DNA of 64,000 bases from Tardibacter sp963781025 (GCA_963781025.1 CAWADU010000003.1:1674001-1738000), one strand, 5' to 3'. Counted from the stretch's first letter, positions 45,351 to 54,591 are shown. The notes: generated by a model not told the origin, from the letters alone. Numbers and translations: made by a program.

Positions 45351-46372
45351 TGACGCCGCTGTTCCTGGGTCTGGAGGGTCCGGCGCTGACCGGCGCCGAG
45401 CGTTCGTTTTTCGCCTCGCTCGATCCTGCGGGCTACATATTGTTCAAGCGCAACGTCGTCGATCCGGAACAGGTGCGCGCGTTGACAGACGATTTGCGTT
45501 CCTTGTCGGGCCGCGACGATCTGCCGATCCTGATCGATCAGGAAGGCGGCCGGGTCGCGCGGCTCGGGCCCCCTCATTGGCCCAAATTTCCGCCGGGTCG
45601 GGCATTCGAGCGGCTTTACGATGTCGCGCCGGTTTCCGCCATCGAGGCGATACGCCACAACTGCCGCGCGCTGGGACTGATGCTGGCGGAACTCGGCATC
45701 ACCGTCGATTGCCTTCCCGTACTCGACGTGCCGGTGCCGGGGGCGCATGACATCATTGGCGACCGCGCGCTGGGGCACGAACCGATGCGGGTCGCGGCAC
45801 TTGGCAAGGCGTCGATCGAAGGGCTCGCGCAGGGCGGCGTCGTCGGTGTCATAAAGCACATTCCCGGGCACGGACGCGCGGCCTCCGACAGCCATGTCGA
45901 GCTTCCGGTCGTTACCGCCGGCCTGGACGAGCTGGCGATCGATCTGGAACCGTTCGAAAAGCTGAACAATGCACCCATGGCGATGACTGCGCATGTCGTT
46001 TACACAGCGCTGGATCCGGACCGCTGCGCCAGCCTCTCGCCCATCGTCATCCGCGACATCATCCGCGGCCGCATCGGCTTTGACGGGCTATTGATGTCGG
46101 ACGACCTCGGCATGCATGCGTTGCAGGGATCGTTCGCCGATCGCGCGCGCGGCGTGATCGACGCGGGCTGCGATATCGTTCTCCACTGCTCCGGCAATAT
46201 GGCCGAGATGGAGGAGGTTGCGGGCGCTGTCACCGCGATCGCTCCCAAGGCCAAAGACCGGCTTGCGCGGGCGATGGCCAGCGCCGCGAGCGGCATGAAT
46301 GCCGGTTTCGCCGAAGCCATCGAAAAGCGCGACGCCTTGCTCGCGCTGGCCGACCAGCCCCATCTCGCATGA
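45350..46372 (+). CDS. nagZ: NagZ, beta-N-acetylhexosaminidase
   Basis: A family 3 glycoside hydrolase for cell-wall recycling; it removes GlcNAc from muropeptides in the cytoplasm. 340 residues, no signal peptide. The His-bearing loop KHIPGHGRAASDSH is at 169-182 and the catalytic Asp is D251 in LLMSDDLGM. DLPILIDQEGGRVARL is the family N-terminal signature. ATG 45350 overlaps the previous stop (TGATG). Its last bases overlap scpA by 4 bp. Confidence 0.95.
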   Translation: MTPLFLGLEGPALTGAERSFFASLDPAGYILFKRNVVDPEQVRALTDDLRSLSGRDDLPILIDQEGGRVARLGPPHWPKFPPGRAFERLYDVAPVSAIEAIRHNCRALGLMLAELGITVDCLPVLDVPVPGAHDIIGDRALGHEPMRVAALGKASIEGLAQGGVVGVIKHIPGHGRAASDSHVELPVVTAGLDELAIDLEPFEKLNNAPMAMTAHVVYTALDPDRCASLSPIVIRDIIRGRIGFDGLLMSDDLGMHALQGSFADRARGVIDAGCDIVLHCSGNMAEMEEVAGAVTAIAPKAKDRLARAMASAASGMNAGFAEAIEKRDALLALADQPHLA

Positions 46373-47142
46373 GCGACGCGGAGGACTTCGACCTCTTTCC
46401 GCCGCGCGATGCGCGAGACCATGAACAAACGCTCAATCTCGCGCTGGACGGGTGGGAAGGGCCGCTCGACCTCCTGCTGGTACTTGCCCGGCAGCAGAAG
46501 GTGGATCTCGCCCGGATATCGATCCTCAATCTTGTCGAACAATATCTGGCCTTCATATCGGGCGCGCGCGCGCTTCGGCTGGAGATAGCGGCCGATTATC
46601 TGGTCATGGCGGCCTGGCTTGCCTATCTCAAATCCTGCCTCCTCCTTCCCAGGGAAGCACAGGAGGAACCGTCTGCCGAGGAACTGGCGCTCCGACTCCA
46701 GATGCGGCTGCAACGCCTCGACGCCATGCGCGACGCCGGCGCGCGGCTGATGGGCCGCGACAGGATCGGCCGCGACGTTTTCCCGCGTGGATCGCCCGAA
46801 GGGCTGCGGGTTGTCCGCAAGGCTGTGTGGGACGTCTCGCTTTACGAGCTTATTGCGGCCTATGGCGGCATTCAGGCGCGGATGCGGCCGACGGTCCACA
46901 TCGTCGAACGCCGTCCCGTGATGCCGCTCGACGCCGCGATTGAACGGCTTGAGCAATTGCTCGACATCAAGCTGGACTGGACGGCGCTCGAACATTTCCT
47001 GCCGGTGACGACCGATCCCGAATATCGCCGCTCGGCGCTGGCTTCGAGCTTTGTCGCCGCGCTCGAACTCGCCCGCCAGGGACGGGTCGCGCTGGATCAA
47101 AAGGCCGCGTTCGAGCCGCTCATGTTGAGGCGCGCATCATGA
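46369..47142 (+). CDS. scpA: Segregation and condensation protein A
   Basis: The kleisin subunit of the SMC-ScpAB complex, 257 residues. WEGPLDLLLVLARQQKVDLA and ISILNLVEQYLAFI near the N-terminus are the ScpA signature, and a winged-helix C-terminal domain ends at RKAAFEPL-like residues. It overlaps nagZ and scpB by 4 bp each. Confidence 0.95.
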   Translation: MSDAEDFDLFPPRDARDHEQTLNLALDGWEGPLDLLLVLARQQKVDLARISILNLVEQYLAFISGARALRLEIAADYLVMAAWLAYLKSCLLLPREAQEEPSAEELALRLQMRLQRLDAMRDAGARLMGRDRIGRDVFPRGSPEGLRVVRKAVWDVSLYELIAAYGGIQARMRPTVHIVERRPVMPLDAAIERLEQLLDIKLDWTALEHFLPVTTDPEYRRSALASSFVAALELARQGRVALDQKAAFEPLMLRRAS

Positions 47143-47732
47143 TCGACGACAACCTCCGCCGACTGGAAGCGGTTCTGTTCTCCGCGGAAAAACCGATGAC
47201 GCGGGACGAGATCGCGCTCTACATGCCCGAAGACGCAGACGTCGCAGGCCTGACCGCCCGTCTTCGGGAAGACTATGCCGGACGCGGAATCGAGCTGGTG
47301 GAGCGCGGCGGGCGGTGGCATTTCCAGACGGCGCCGGATCTCGGGCACATTCTGCGCCGAGAGCGCGAGGAAACTCGCAAGCTCAGCCGCGCCGCCATAG
47401 AGACGCTTGCGATCATCGCCTATCATGAACCGGCCACGCGCGCGCAGATCGAGGAAATCAGGGGCGTCGCCATTTCAAAAGGCACGCTCGACGTGCTGAT
47501 GGAAGCAGGCTGGGTTCGCCCCGCCGGACGCCGCGAAGTCCCTGGAAGGCCGTTGCTTTATGCTACCACCCACGGGTTTCTTGCTCATTTCGGACTTGAG
47601 GCACGGCGCGATCTGCCGGGCCTTGCCGATCTGAAGGCCGCGGGTTTGCTGGACCCCATCGATATTTCGATTGCGCTGTCCGGGCCGGGCGATGAAAGCG
47701 ACGGCGAAGAGGAGGATGCCGAGGCAAACTAG
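47139..47732 (+). CDS. scpB: Segregation and condensation protein B
   Basis: The ScpB subunit of the chromosome condensation complex, 197 residues with two winged-helix domains. RRLEAVLFSAEKPMTRDEIA opens the first domain, and LSRAAIETLAIIAYHEPATR followed by EEIRGVAISKGTLDVLMEAG forms the second. It has an acidic tail (DESDGEEEDAEA). It overlaps scpA by 4 bp; 138 bp without a gene separate it from tatA. Confidence 0.95.
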   Translation: MIDDNLRRLEAVLFSAEKPMTRDEIALYMPEDADVAGLTARLREDYAGRGIELVERGGRWHFQTAPDLGHILRREREETRKLSRAAIETLAIIAYHEPATRAQIEEIRGVAISKGTLDVLMEAGWVRPAGRREVPGRPLLYATTHGFLAHFGLEARRDLPGLADLKAAGLLDPIDISIALSGPGDESDGEEEDAEAN

Positions 47733-47870
47733 CGCCCCAACCACATCGACCCTAGAAATTGCATGAACTCAGGGACTAAATGAAGTTGGATTGTGAGGTC
47801 CATCTTTCCACTTTGGGGCATTAGAGGCCGCCGGTGAAAGCCGCGCGGCGGATGGACTTGGAGATGTATC

Positions 47871-48119
47871 ATGGGTTCTTTCAGCATCTGGCATTGGCTG
47901 ATCGTCGGCATCATCGTCATGCTGCTTTTCGGCAAAGGCCGGTTTTCGGACATGATGGGTGATGTCGCCAAAGGCATCAAAAGCTTCAAGAAGGGCATGG
48001 CCGAAGAGGACAGCCCACCGGCGCAGCCCGCACAGCGTCTTCAGGCGCAGCCGCCGATGGAAGCGGCTGACCCGGGCGCGAAGCTTCAGGAAATGCCGAG
48101 CGACCGTCCCGGCGCCTGA
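47871..48119 (+). CDS. tatA: TatA, twin-arginine translocase subunit
   Basis: An 82-residue Tat pore-forming subunit. One membrane helix (SIWHWLIVGIIVMLLFGKGR) leads into the hinge FGKGRFSDMMGDVAKGIKSF and an amphipathic helix, then a Pro/Gln-rich tail. Length and motif are standard. GGAGA precedes the ATG. The gap before it may hold the tat promoter. Confidence 0.95.
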   Translation: MGSFSIWHWLIVGIIVMLLFGKGRFSDMMGDVAKGIKSFKKGMAEEDSPPAQPAQRLQAQPPMEAADPGAKLQEMPSDRPGA

Positions 48120-48153
48120 CCTGCATCCAACGGCCTGAAAGCTTCTTTGTTTC

Positions 48154-48561
48154 ATGTTCGATATCGGGCCTTCTGAACTGCTGCTATGCGCGGTTGTCGC
48201 TCTTGTGGTCATTGGTCCCAAGGATTTGCCGCGCGTCATGCGCGTGGTCGGCCAATGGGTGGCACGTGCGCGACGGATGGCAGGTCACTTTCGCTCGGGC
48301 ATCGATGAAATGATCCGCGAGGCCGAGCTGGAGGAACTGCAAAGGAAATGGGCCGCTGAAAACGCGCGGATAATGTCCGAACACCCGATGCTTCCCGACG
48401 TCGATCGTCCGGTCAGTCCCTATAGTGGTGCGGCTGGTGAACCCTCGCCGCCATCGAGCGAAACCGAGGCCCACCCGGCCAATCATGTGGCGCCCGATGC
48501 CGTCGAGGACGAGCGCGGCGTTGCCGACGACGCCAAATCCAAAGGTACGGCCCAGCCGTGA
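48154..48561 (+). CDS. tatB: TatB, twin-arginine translocase subunit
   Basis: A 135-residue Tat receptor-complex subunit. MFDIGPSELLLCAVVALVVI is followed by GPKDLPRVMRVVGQWVARAR, the TatB signature with Glu in the membrane helix. A long amphipathic helix and an acidic, Ala/Pro-rich tail follow. It overlaps tatC by 4 bp. Confidence 0.95.
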   Translation: MFDIGPSELLLCAVVALVVIGPKDLPRVMRVVGQWVARARRMAGHFRSGIDEMIREAELEELQRKWAAENARIMSEHPMLPDVDRPVSPYSGAAGEPSPPSSETEAHPANHVAPDAVEDERGVADDAKSKGTAQP

Positions 48562-49337
48562 ACGATCTCGACGACACGCGCGCGCCATTGCTCGATCATC
48601 TGGTCGAATTGCGCCGCCGACTGCTTTATTGCGTGATTGCACTCACCGGAACGTTTGCCGTCTGCATGTATTTTGCCGACGAGATTTTCGCGTTTCTGGT
48701 CCGTCCGCTCGCCCAGGCCTTCGGGCCGGGACAGGGCAGGCTTGTCTACACCAAGCTGTATGAGGCTTTCTTCGTGCAAGTGAAGGTGGCCCTGTTCGCG
48801 GCGTTCATGCTTGCCTTCCCCATCATCGCCAACCAGATCTGGCTGTTCGTGGCGCCCGGCCTCTACAAGCAGGAGAAGCGCGCCTTCCTGCCATTCCTGA
48901 TCGCAACGCCGGTTTTGTTCATGCTTGGCGCCGCGCTCGCCTATTTCGTGGTGATGCCGACCGCCTTCCATTTCTTTCTTGGTTTTCAGGGCCACGCCGG
49001 AGGGCTGACGCAAGAGGCTTTACCGGCGATGGGCGATTACCTGTCGCTGGTGATGCACTTCATACTGGCTTTCGGCATCGCTTTCCTGCTGCCCGTTCTG
49101 CTGATGCTTATGGAACGCGCCGGTATCGTCACCCGTAAACAACTGGCGGGCGGCCGCCGCTACGCGATCGTGCTCGCGTTTGTCGCCGCCGCCGTGCTTA
49201 CGCCACCGGACGTCGTGTCGCAGCTCATGCTCGCGGTCCCGCTCATTTTGCTTTACGAAATGTCGCTGATCGGCATCTGGTTTACGGAGCGCCGCCGCGC
49301 ACGGGATCAGGTGGGGGCCGAGCAAATCCATTCCTGA
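48558..49337 (+). CDS. tatC: TatC, twin-arginine translocase subunit
   Basis: The multi-spanning Tat receptor, 259 residues with six helices. LLDHLVELRRRLLYCVIALT opens the protein, FVAPGLYKQEKRAFLPFLIA is the first cytoplasmic loop signature, and FLLPVLLMLMERAGIVTRKQ lies before the last helices. With tatA and tatB it completes the translocon for folded proteins. A likely client, MsrP, is encoded about 1 kb downstream. Confidence 0.95.
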   Translation: MNDLDDTRAPLLDHLVELRRRLLYCVIALTGTFAVCMYFADEIFAFLVRPLAQAFGPGQGRLVYTKLYEAFFVQVKVALFAAFMLAFPIIANQIWLFVAPGLYKQEKRAFLPFLIATPVLFMLGAALAYFVVMPTAFHFFLGFQGHAGGLTQEALPAMGDYLSLVMHFILAFGIAFLLPVLLMLMERAGIVTRKQLAGGRRYAIVLAFVAAAVLTPPDVVSQLMLAVPLILLYEMSLIGIWFTERRRARDQVGAEQIHS

Positions 49338-49386
49338 GACAGGAGCGGCTCAGCCGCCACAAGCCCGCATTACCTGAGACGGGCAG

Positions 49387-49524
49387 CTATTTTGAGTTGT
49401 CCGCAGCGTTGGCGACGGCCTTCCCTGCCGAACTCACATCCTTGCCCGCGCCTTCAACGGTGTTGCATGCCGCAACGAGAAAACCGAGGGCGAGCATGGT
49501 CACGGTTGCGATCTTGCGCATCAT
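49387..49524 (-). CDS. Entericidin-like small lipoprotein
   Basis: A 45-residue lipoprotein, convergent with tatC. It reads MMRKIATVTMLALGFLVAAC at the start, with a lipobox VAAC at 17-20, then NTVEGAGKDVSSAGKAV, the EcnA/EcnB-type pattern. Two ATG codons stand in tandem; GAGGAGA lies 6-9 bases upstream and is excellent. In enterics such peptides form an antidote/toxin pair; here only one gene is present, so function is not assured. Confidence 0.85.
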   Translation of the reverse strand: MMRKIATVTMLALGFLVAACNTVEGAGKDVSSAGKAVANAADNSK

Positions 49525-49802
49525 AGTTCTTCTCCTCAAACCCCCGCCTCGCTCCGGTCGGGTTCCCTGGTCACTTCACATATGAACCCGAATGCGGCGA
49601 CGGGGGGAGACGACGCATTCGGGTCCGGAGCGGATAGCGAGAGCGGGGGATGGGTCACTATCCGGATCAGAAACGCTCACCCGGATCAGCGGTTCCAAAG
49701 AATTTCGCGCGGCCGCCCGCCTGCGCGGGGCGCGGGCTGACCCCGCACGTCACGCGCCATGTTCTGGTAAATCGCTGCTGCTGGCCGTGATCGCGATGCT
49801 GT
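49525..49802. other. Gene-free region between the entericidin-like gene and msrQ
   Basis: About 278 bases with no gene that I can support. It contains the 11-bp inverted repeat listed separately, must carry the promoter of the small lipoprotein, and must end the msrPQ transcript. Confidence 0.5.
49586..49624. terminator. Long perfect inverted repeat between the small lipoprotein gene and msrQ
   Basis: Arms ACCCGAATGCG (49586-49596) and CGCATTCGGGT (49614-49624), perfectly complementary over 11 bp, with a 17-base G-rich loop. No T-run is obvious on either side. It may end msrPQ transcription on the minus strand or be an operator upstream of the small lipoprotein. Confidence 0.5.
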
Positions 49803-50468
49803 TCATTCTGATCCCTGCAAGCGGATCGCGGCCGGTGCCGGACGCAGAGCAACGGCGGCCACGGGACGGCGCTTCCTGGCGGGCAGGTAGCGCGCGGCAA
49901 GCAGCACGGCGAGAACCGAGAGATAGACCTTGGGCTCGGGCTGGTTTCCCTTCACCAGCATGGCGTAATGGATGCAGGCAGCCGCCCCCGCGACATAGAC
50001 GATGCGGTGCAGTTTCTGCCAGCGGCGCGCGCCCAGCCGCTTTATCCAGCCCTTGGTCGATGTGATCGCAAGCGGCAGCAGGCAGGTGAAACCCGTCATC
50101 CCGAACAGGATGTACCGGTGTTTTACGATTTCCTTCGTCAGTTCACTGGGCGACCAGCCAATGTCCAGCGACATCCAAAAAGTCCAGTGGCAGAGCACAT
50201 AGGTAAAGGCGAACAGCCCAACCATGCGTCTTGCCGTCAGGATGGGCGTCCAGCCCGAAAGCCGGGCGATCGGCGTGACCGCAAGCGCGGCCAGCAAGCT
50301 GCGCAGCGACCAGTCGCCCAGCTCGCGCGTCGTCTGCGCCACCGGGTCGGCGGTAAGCGCTGCAACCTTCACGCCCGACAGCAACTGTAGCCAGTGCGCG
50401 GCCAGAATCGCCATGGGCGCCGCCAACACGATGAACAGCAGCGGCTTCAGCCAGACCGGCTTTTTCAT
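49803..50468 (-). CDS. msrQ: MsrQ, heme-binding membrane subunit of the periplasmic methionine sulfoxide reductase
   Basis: Ferric-reductase-like membrane protein (formerly YedZ), 221 residues with six helices, which hands quinone-derived electrons to MsrP. Likely heme ligands are the His residues in YVLCHWTFW, WQKLHRIVYV and AACIHYAML. It starts directly after the msrP stop with no gap, as in most genomes. Confidence 0.93.
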   Translation of the reverse strand: MKKPVWLKPLLFIVLAAPMAILAAHWLQLLSGVKVAALTADPVAQTTRELGDWSLRSLLAALAVTPIARLSGWTPILTARRMVGLFAFTYVLCHWTFWMSLDIGWSPSELTKEIVKHRYILFGMTGFTCLLPLAITSTKGWIKRLGARRWQKLHRIVYVAGAAACIHYAMLVKGNQPEPKVYLSVLAVLLAARYLPARKRRPVAAVALRPAPAAIRLQGSE

Positions 50469-51407
50469 TCAGAAATACCGCTTCAGGTCCATGCCCGCAT
50501 AAAGCGGGGCGACGGCCGAGCCATAGCCGTTGAACATCAATGTCCTCCGCTTGGCGAATTCGCCGATGCGCCGTTCGCGCCCCTGGCTCCAGCGCGGATG
50601 GTCGACATCGGGATTGACGTTCGAATAAAAGCCGTATTCCTGGCTATTGGCGACGTTCCAGCTTGTCGGCGGCTGCTTTTCGACGAAGCGCATCTCGACA
50701 ATCGACTTGATCGACTTGAAACCGTACTTCCACGGCACCACGAGCCGGATCGGCGCGCCGTTCTGCGGCAGCAGCGGGCGGCCATAGAGCCCGACCGACA
50801 ACAGCGCGAGCGGATGCCGGGCCTCGTCCATCCGCAATCCTTCGACATAGGGCCAATCGAGCACGCTGCCGCGCTGGCCCGGCATCTGCCGCGGATCATA
50901 CAGCGTCTTGAACGCGACATATTTCGCGGAGCCGAGCGGTTCGACGTGATTGATGATGTGCGACAGCGACACACCGACCCAGGGGATGACCATCGACCAT
51001 GCCTCGACACAGCGATGGCGGTAGATGCGCTCCTCCAGCGGCAGTTCGCGGATCAGCCGGTCGACATCATAGGTTTGCGGCTTGCTGACAAGACCGCTGA
51101 CCTTGAGCGTCCAGGGAGAGCTTTGAAGCCCTCCGGCATTCTCCGACGGGTCGAGCTTGCCGGTCCCGAATTCATAGAAATTATTATAGTGGGTGATGTC
51201 TTCATGGCTGGTCGGGGTCTCGCCCGGCGTGGCGAACGTCGACCGCGTCTTCAGCGTGGGTGAAAGCGATTCCGCTGCAAGGGCGGCAGATGGAACCAGG
51301 CCCGCGGCCACCATTCCGGCCAGCAATTCCCGGCGTTTCAGGTACATGCCTTCAGGCGTCACCTCGCTTTCGCGAAGTGTCCAGTCCTGGGGTGTGCGGA
51401 TCAGCAT
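50469..51407 (-). CDS. msrP: MsrP, Tat-exported molybdoenzyme (methionine sulfoxide reductase)
   Basis: A periplasmic molybdopterin oxidoreductase of 312 residues that repairs oxidised methionines in envelope proteins (formerly YedY). The Tat signal has RR at 25-26 (KRRELLAG) followed by a hydrophobic stretch to AALAAES. The Mo-ligating Cys is C133 in RHRCVEAWSMVIPW, and LPQNGAPIRLVVPWKYGFKS is also diagnostic. ATG 51407 has GGAGAGA upstream; a longer frame exists but lacks such a site. Export should depend on the tatABC genes 1-3 kb away. Confidence 0.94.
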   Translation of the reverse strand: MLIRTPQDWTLRESEVTPEGMYLKRRELLAGMVAAGLVPSAALAAESLSPTLKTRSTFATPGETPTSHEDITHYNNFYEFGTGKLDPSENAGGLQSSPWTLKVSGLVSKPQTYDVDRLIRELPLEERIYRHRCVEAWSMVIPWVGVSLSHIINHVEPLGSAKYVAFKTLYDPRQMPGQRGSVLDWPYVEGLRMDEARHPLALLSVGLYGRPLLPQNGAPIRLVVPWKYGFKSIKSIVEMRFVEKQPPTSWNVANSQEYGFYSNVNPDVDHPRWSQGRERRIGEFAKRRTLMFNGYGSAVAPLYAGMDLKRYF

Positions 51408-51550
51408 GGCTGTCTCTCCGCAAAGCTTTATGCGGCTGCTCTCATCGGGACGCAACCCGAGAGTGAGGAGCCCCCCGCAGCGGTTCCCGCGACCTTATGA
51501 AAGCACCGTGTCCCGCCACCCCGGCCTTCGCCGGCATGGCGGATTACGGG

Positions 51551-52753
51551 TTAGCGCAGCGCCGCGCAGGCCCGCTGGATGCGGGTGCAAGCTTCCTCCA
51601 GGATCGCCTCCGACGTCGCATAGCTGATGCGGAATGCGGGCTCCACGCCGAACGCGCCGCCATGGACCACGGCCACGCCTTCGCCATCGAGCAGATAGCC
51701 GCACAGCTTTTCGTCGCTGTCGATTCTGGTGCCGTCGGGCGCGGTCTTGCCGATCAGCCCCGCGCAATCGGGATAGACGTAGAACGCGCCTTCCGGCGTC
51801 GGACACGTGACGCCGTTGATCTGGTTCAGCATCGAAACGACGAGATCGCGGCGACGCTGGAACGCCCGGTTCCGCTCTTTCAGGAAATCCTGCGGACCAT
51901 TGAGCGCAGCCGTCGCCGCCGCCTGCGCGATCGAGCAGGGGTTCGACGTCGATTGCGACTGGAGTTTCGCCACGCCCTTGATCAGCCATTTGGGCCCGCC
52001 GGCGAAGCCGATCCGCCAACCGGTCATCGAATAGGCCTTGGACGCGCCGTTGACGGTGAGCGTGCGCTCGTAAAGCGCGGGTTCCACCTGCGCCAGGGTC
52101 GCGAAGCGGAAATCGTCATAGACGATGTGCTCATACATGTCGTCGGCGAGGATCAGCACATGCGGGTGCTTCATCAGCACAGCGGCCAGCGCCTTCAGCT
52201 CGTCACAGGTATAGGCCGCACCCGTGGGGTTCGACGGCGAGTTGAAGATCAGCCACTTTGTGCGGGGCGTGATCGCGGCGTCGAGCTGCTCGGGGCGGAT
52301 CTTGAAGTTCTGCTCCACGCCCGCCTTGACGAACACCGGGGTGCCGCCCGCGAACTGGACGATGTCGGGGTAGCTCACCCAATAAGGCGCGGGAATGACG
52401 ACCTCGTCGCCCGCTTCCACCGTCGCGACCAGCGCATTGAAGATGGTGTGCTTGCCGCCGACGTTGACCGTGATCTGGTCCAGCGCATAGTCGAGGCCGT
52501 TGTCGCGCTTGAACTTGGCCTGGATGGCCTCCTTCAATTCATGCGTGCCGTCGACATTGGTGTATTTGGTCTTGCCCGCGCGGATCGCCTCGATTGCGGC
52601 CTCCTTCACGAAATCGGGGGTATCGAAATCGGGCTCGCCCGCGCCCAGGCCGATGATGTCGCGGCCCTGGCGTTTCAGCTCGAGCGTCTTGGTGGTCAGC
52701 GCGAGCGTGGCGGAAGGCGTAATGCGATCGAGCGCGGCAGAAGTCTGCGCCAT
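51551..52753 (-). CDS. PLP-dependent aminotransferase (aspartate aminotransferase type I)
   Basis: A fold-type I aminotransferase of 400 residues. The PLP Lys is K239 in NGASKAYSMTGWRIGF. GLGAGEPDFDTPDFVKEAA, PYWVSYPDIVQFAGGTPV and NSPSNPTGAAY match the aspartate/aromatic (AatA/AspC-type) subgroup. Substrate preference (aspartate or prephenate) cannot be fixed from sequence. It lies 41 bp from the end of pabB in the same direction. Confidence 0.92.
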   Translation of the reverse strand: MAQTSAALDRITPSATLALTTKTLELKRQGRDIIGLGAGEPDFDTPDFVKEAAIEAIRAGKTKYTNVDGTHELKEAIQAKFKRDNGLDYALDQITVNVGGKHTIFNALVATVEAGDEVVIPAPYWVSYPDIVQFAGGTPVFVKAGVEQNFKIRPEQLDAAITPRTKWLIFNSPSNPTGAAYTCDELKALAAVLMKHPHVLILADDMYEHIVYDDFRFATLAQVEPALYERTLTVNGASKAYSMTGWRIGFAGGPKWLIKGVAKLQSQSTSNPCSIAQAAATAALNGPQDFLKERNRAFQRRRDLVVSMLNQINGVTCPTPEGAFYVYPDCAGLIGKTAPDGTRIDSDEKLCGYLLDGEGVAVVHGGAFGVEPAFRISYATSEAILEEACTRIQRACAALR

Positions 52754-52794
52754 TGATGTCTATCCCCAGGAAGTTTTGCGTTGCGGCGCTGGCG

Positions 52795-54591
52795 CTATAG
52801 CTCCGCTTGGCCGGCGGTTGCAACCAGTTGCGCGCGCATCAGGCCGCGAAGGGCATTGCCGATCAGGAACCCCTGCTTCAGGTCGACCGGCGTAAGATCG
52901 GCTTCCACTGCGCGGCCTTCGTCGATCAGAAAACGGCGCAGCACGCCCGGCAGCAATCCGCGGCCAAGCGCCGGGGTCAGTAGCAAGCCGTTCCGCTCGA
53001 CAAAGACGTTGGTGAAGCTGCCCTCGGTCAACCGCCCCTCGGGGTCGATGAACACGATTTCGAACGCCCCCGATGCGCGCCGGGCGTCGTCGTGGAACGC
53101 GCGCGAAGTCGTCTTGTGCCGCAGACGAAAATCGCCCGGCGCCACCGGCAGCGGCGACAGCGCGACGCCGACAGGTCCCTTCACTGGCGCGGGAAGTGGG
53201 GCTGTCTCGATGGCCACCGCGCCGGATCGGCTCAGCAACAAGCGCACGCGCATCGGTCCGCGCAAGGTGAATACCGCCGCCTGCAATTCGTTGCGGATGT
53301 CATGGCGGTTGAAGGAAAAACCGAATGATTTTGCAGAAGCTTCGATGCGCTCCAGATGCAGGACAAGATGGGCGATACCGTCATCGGGATCGAATCGCAT
53401 GGTCTCGACAAGGTCAAACGGGACGCTCCCCGCATTGGCGAAAGCCCCTTTGGCGAGGCATTCACGCCATTCAGCGTCTCCCCGGCTGTCCGCAACCAGC
53501 CCGGAACCCAGTCCCAACCGGGCGGGGCCGGGCTCTTCGGGCAAGACAAGCGTGCGAATGGCGACATTGAATGCCGCGTCCCCATTGGGCCCGAGCCAAC
53601 CGATCGAGCCGGTGTAGATGCCGCGCGGCTCCTGCTCGACCGCCGCGATCACTTCCATGGCCCGGATCTTGGGCGCGCCCGTCACCGATCCGCACGGGAA
53701 AAGCGTGGCAAGCGCGTCGATCGCGGACAGGCCGTGGTCCAGCGTCGCAGTCACGGTGGATGTAAGCTGATGGATCGTCGGATAGGTTTCGACGTCGAAC
53801 AGGCTCGGCGTCTCGACACTGCCCGGCGCGGCGACCCGCGACAAATCGTTGCGGATCAGGTCGACGATCATCAGATTTTCGGCGCGCTCCTTGGCATCAT
53901 CCCGCAGCTTTTCGACGGCCTCCCCGTCGCTTTGCCGGTCGCGGCCGCGCTTTGCCGTGCCCTTCATGGGACGCGTCACTATCTTGTCGCCGCTGATGGT
54001 GAAGAACAGTTCGGGCGACGCGGACAATATCCATTGCCGATCCGTGCGGACGACGCCTCCCCAGCCGGCTCCCGATGCCGCCCGCAACCGGGCATAGAGC
54101 GCCAGCGGCTCGCCTTCGGTCGGGACACTGGCGGGAAAGGTCAGATTGGCCTGATAGATGTCGCCGGCGGCAATCAGCGCCTGTACCGATTCGAACATCG
54201 TTTGATAATCGGCATGGGAAATATCGGGCCGGGGCGCGCCAATCCAGGCTCCCGCCGGGTCCGGCAATCGGGCTGCGACCTGATCGGGCGCGATCCGTTC
54301 AACCGAATCGAACAACCCCATCCAGATCAAAGGCATGCCGTCTTTCGATGCCTGAAAAAGCGGGCTCAGACGGTCTTCCAGCGCCAGCCCCGCTTCATAG
54401 GCGACAAAGCCCGCCGCCGTGCGGCCCAGCGAGATCGCGAGCCGCAGTTGCTCGAACGCCCCTTTGACCTGATCGATGCTGTGCGCGGTGATGACGCCGC
54501 GCAGGCGGGTGAACAGGCGCGCACCGGCCGCACCCGTTTCCCTGGCGTCATCCAGCAGCACGAACGGCTGAGAAGCATCTATCGCTTGCAT
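52795..54591 (-). CDS. pabB: Fused PabB-PabC: aminodeoxychorismate synthase component I and lyase
   Basis: A two-domain folate enzyme of 598 residues that makes p-aminobenzoate. Residues 1-375 are the chorismate-binding PabB domain: IAAGDIYQANLTFPASVP, TRPMKGTAKRGRD, then LFPCGSVTGAPKIRAMEVIA and GIYTGSIGWLGP. Residues 385-598 are a class IV aminotransferase (PabC) domain with the PLP Lys in LRHKTTSRAFHDD and LTEGSFTNVFVERNG. The fusion is common in alphaproteobacteria. A hairpin lies in its leader. The glutaminase (PabA) is not in the window. Confidence 0.93.
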   Translation of the reverse strand: MQAIDASQPFVLLDDARETGAAGARLFTRLRGVITAHSIDQVKGAFEQLRLAISLGRTAAGFVAYEAGLALEDRLSPLFQASKDGMPLIWMGLFDSVERIAPDQVAARLPDPAGAWIGAPRPDISHADYQTMFESVQALIAAGDIYQANLTFPASVPTEGEPLALYARLRAASGAGWGGVVRTDRQWILSASPELFFTISGDKIVTRPMKGTAKRGRDRQSDGEAVEKLRDDAKERAENLMIVDLIRNDLSRVAAPGSVETPSLFDVETYPTIHQLTSTVTATLDHGLSAIDALATLFPCGSVTGAPKIRAMEVIAAVEQEPRGIYTGSIGWLGPNGDAAFNVAIRTLVLPEEPGPARLGLGSGLVADSRGDAEWRECLAKGAFANAGSVPFDLVETMRFDPDDGIAHLVLHLERIEASAKSFGFSFNRHDIRNELQAAVFTLRGPMRVRLLLSRSGAVAIETAPLPAPVKGPVGVALSPLPVAPGDFRLRHKTTSRAFHDDARRASGAFEIVFIDPEGRLTEGSFTNVFVERNGLLLTPALGRGLLPGVLRRFLIDEGRAVEADLTPVDLKQGFLIGNALRGLMRAQLVATAGQAEL

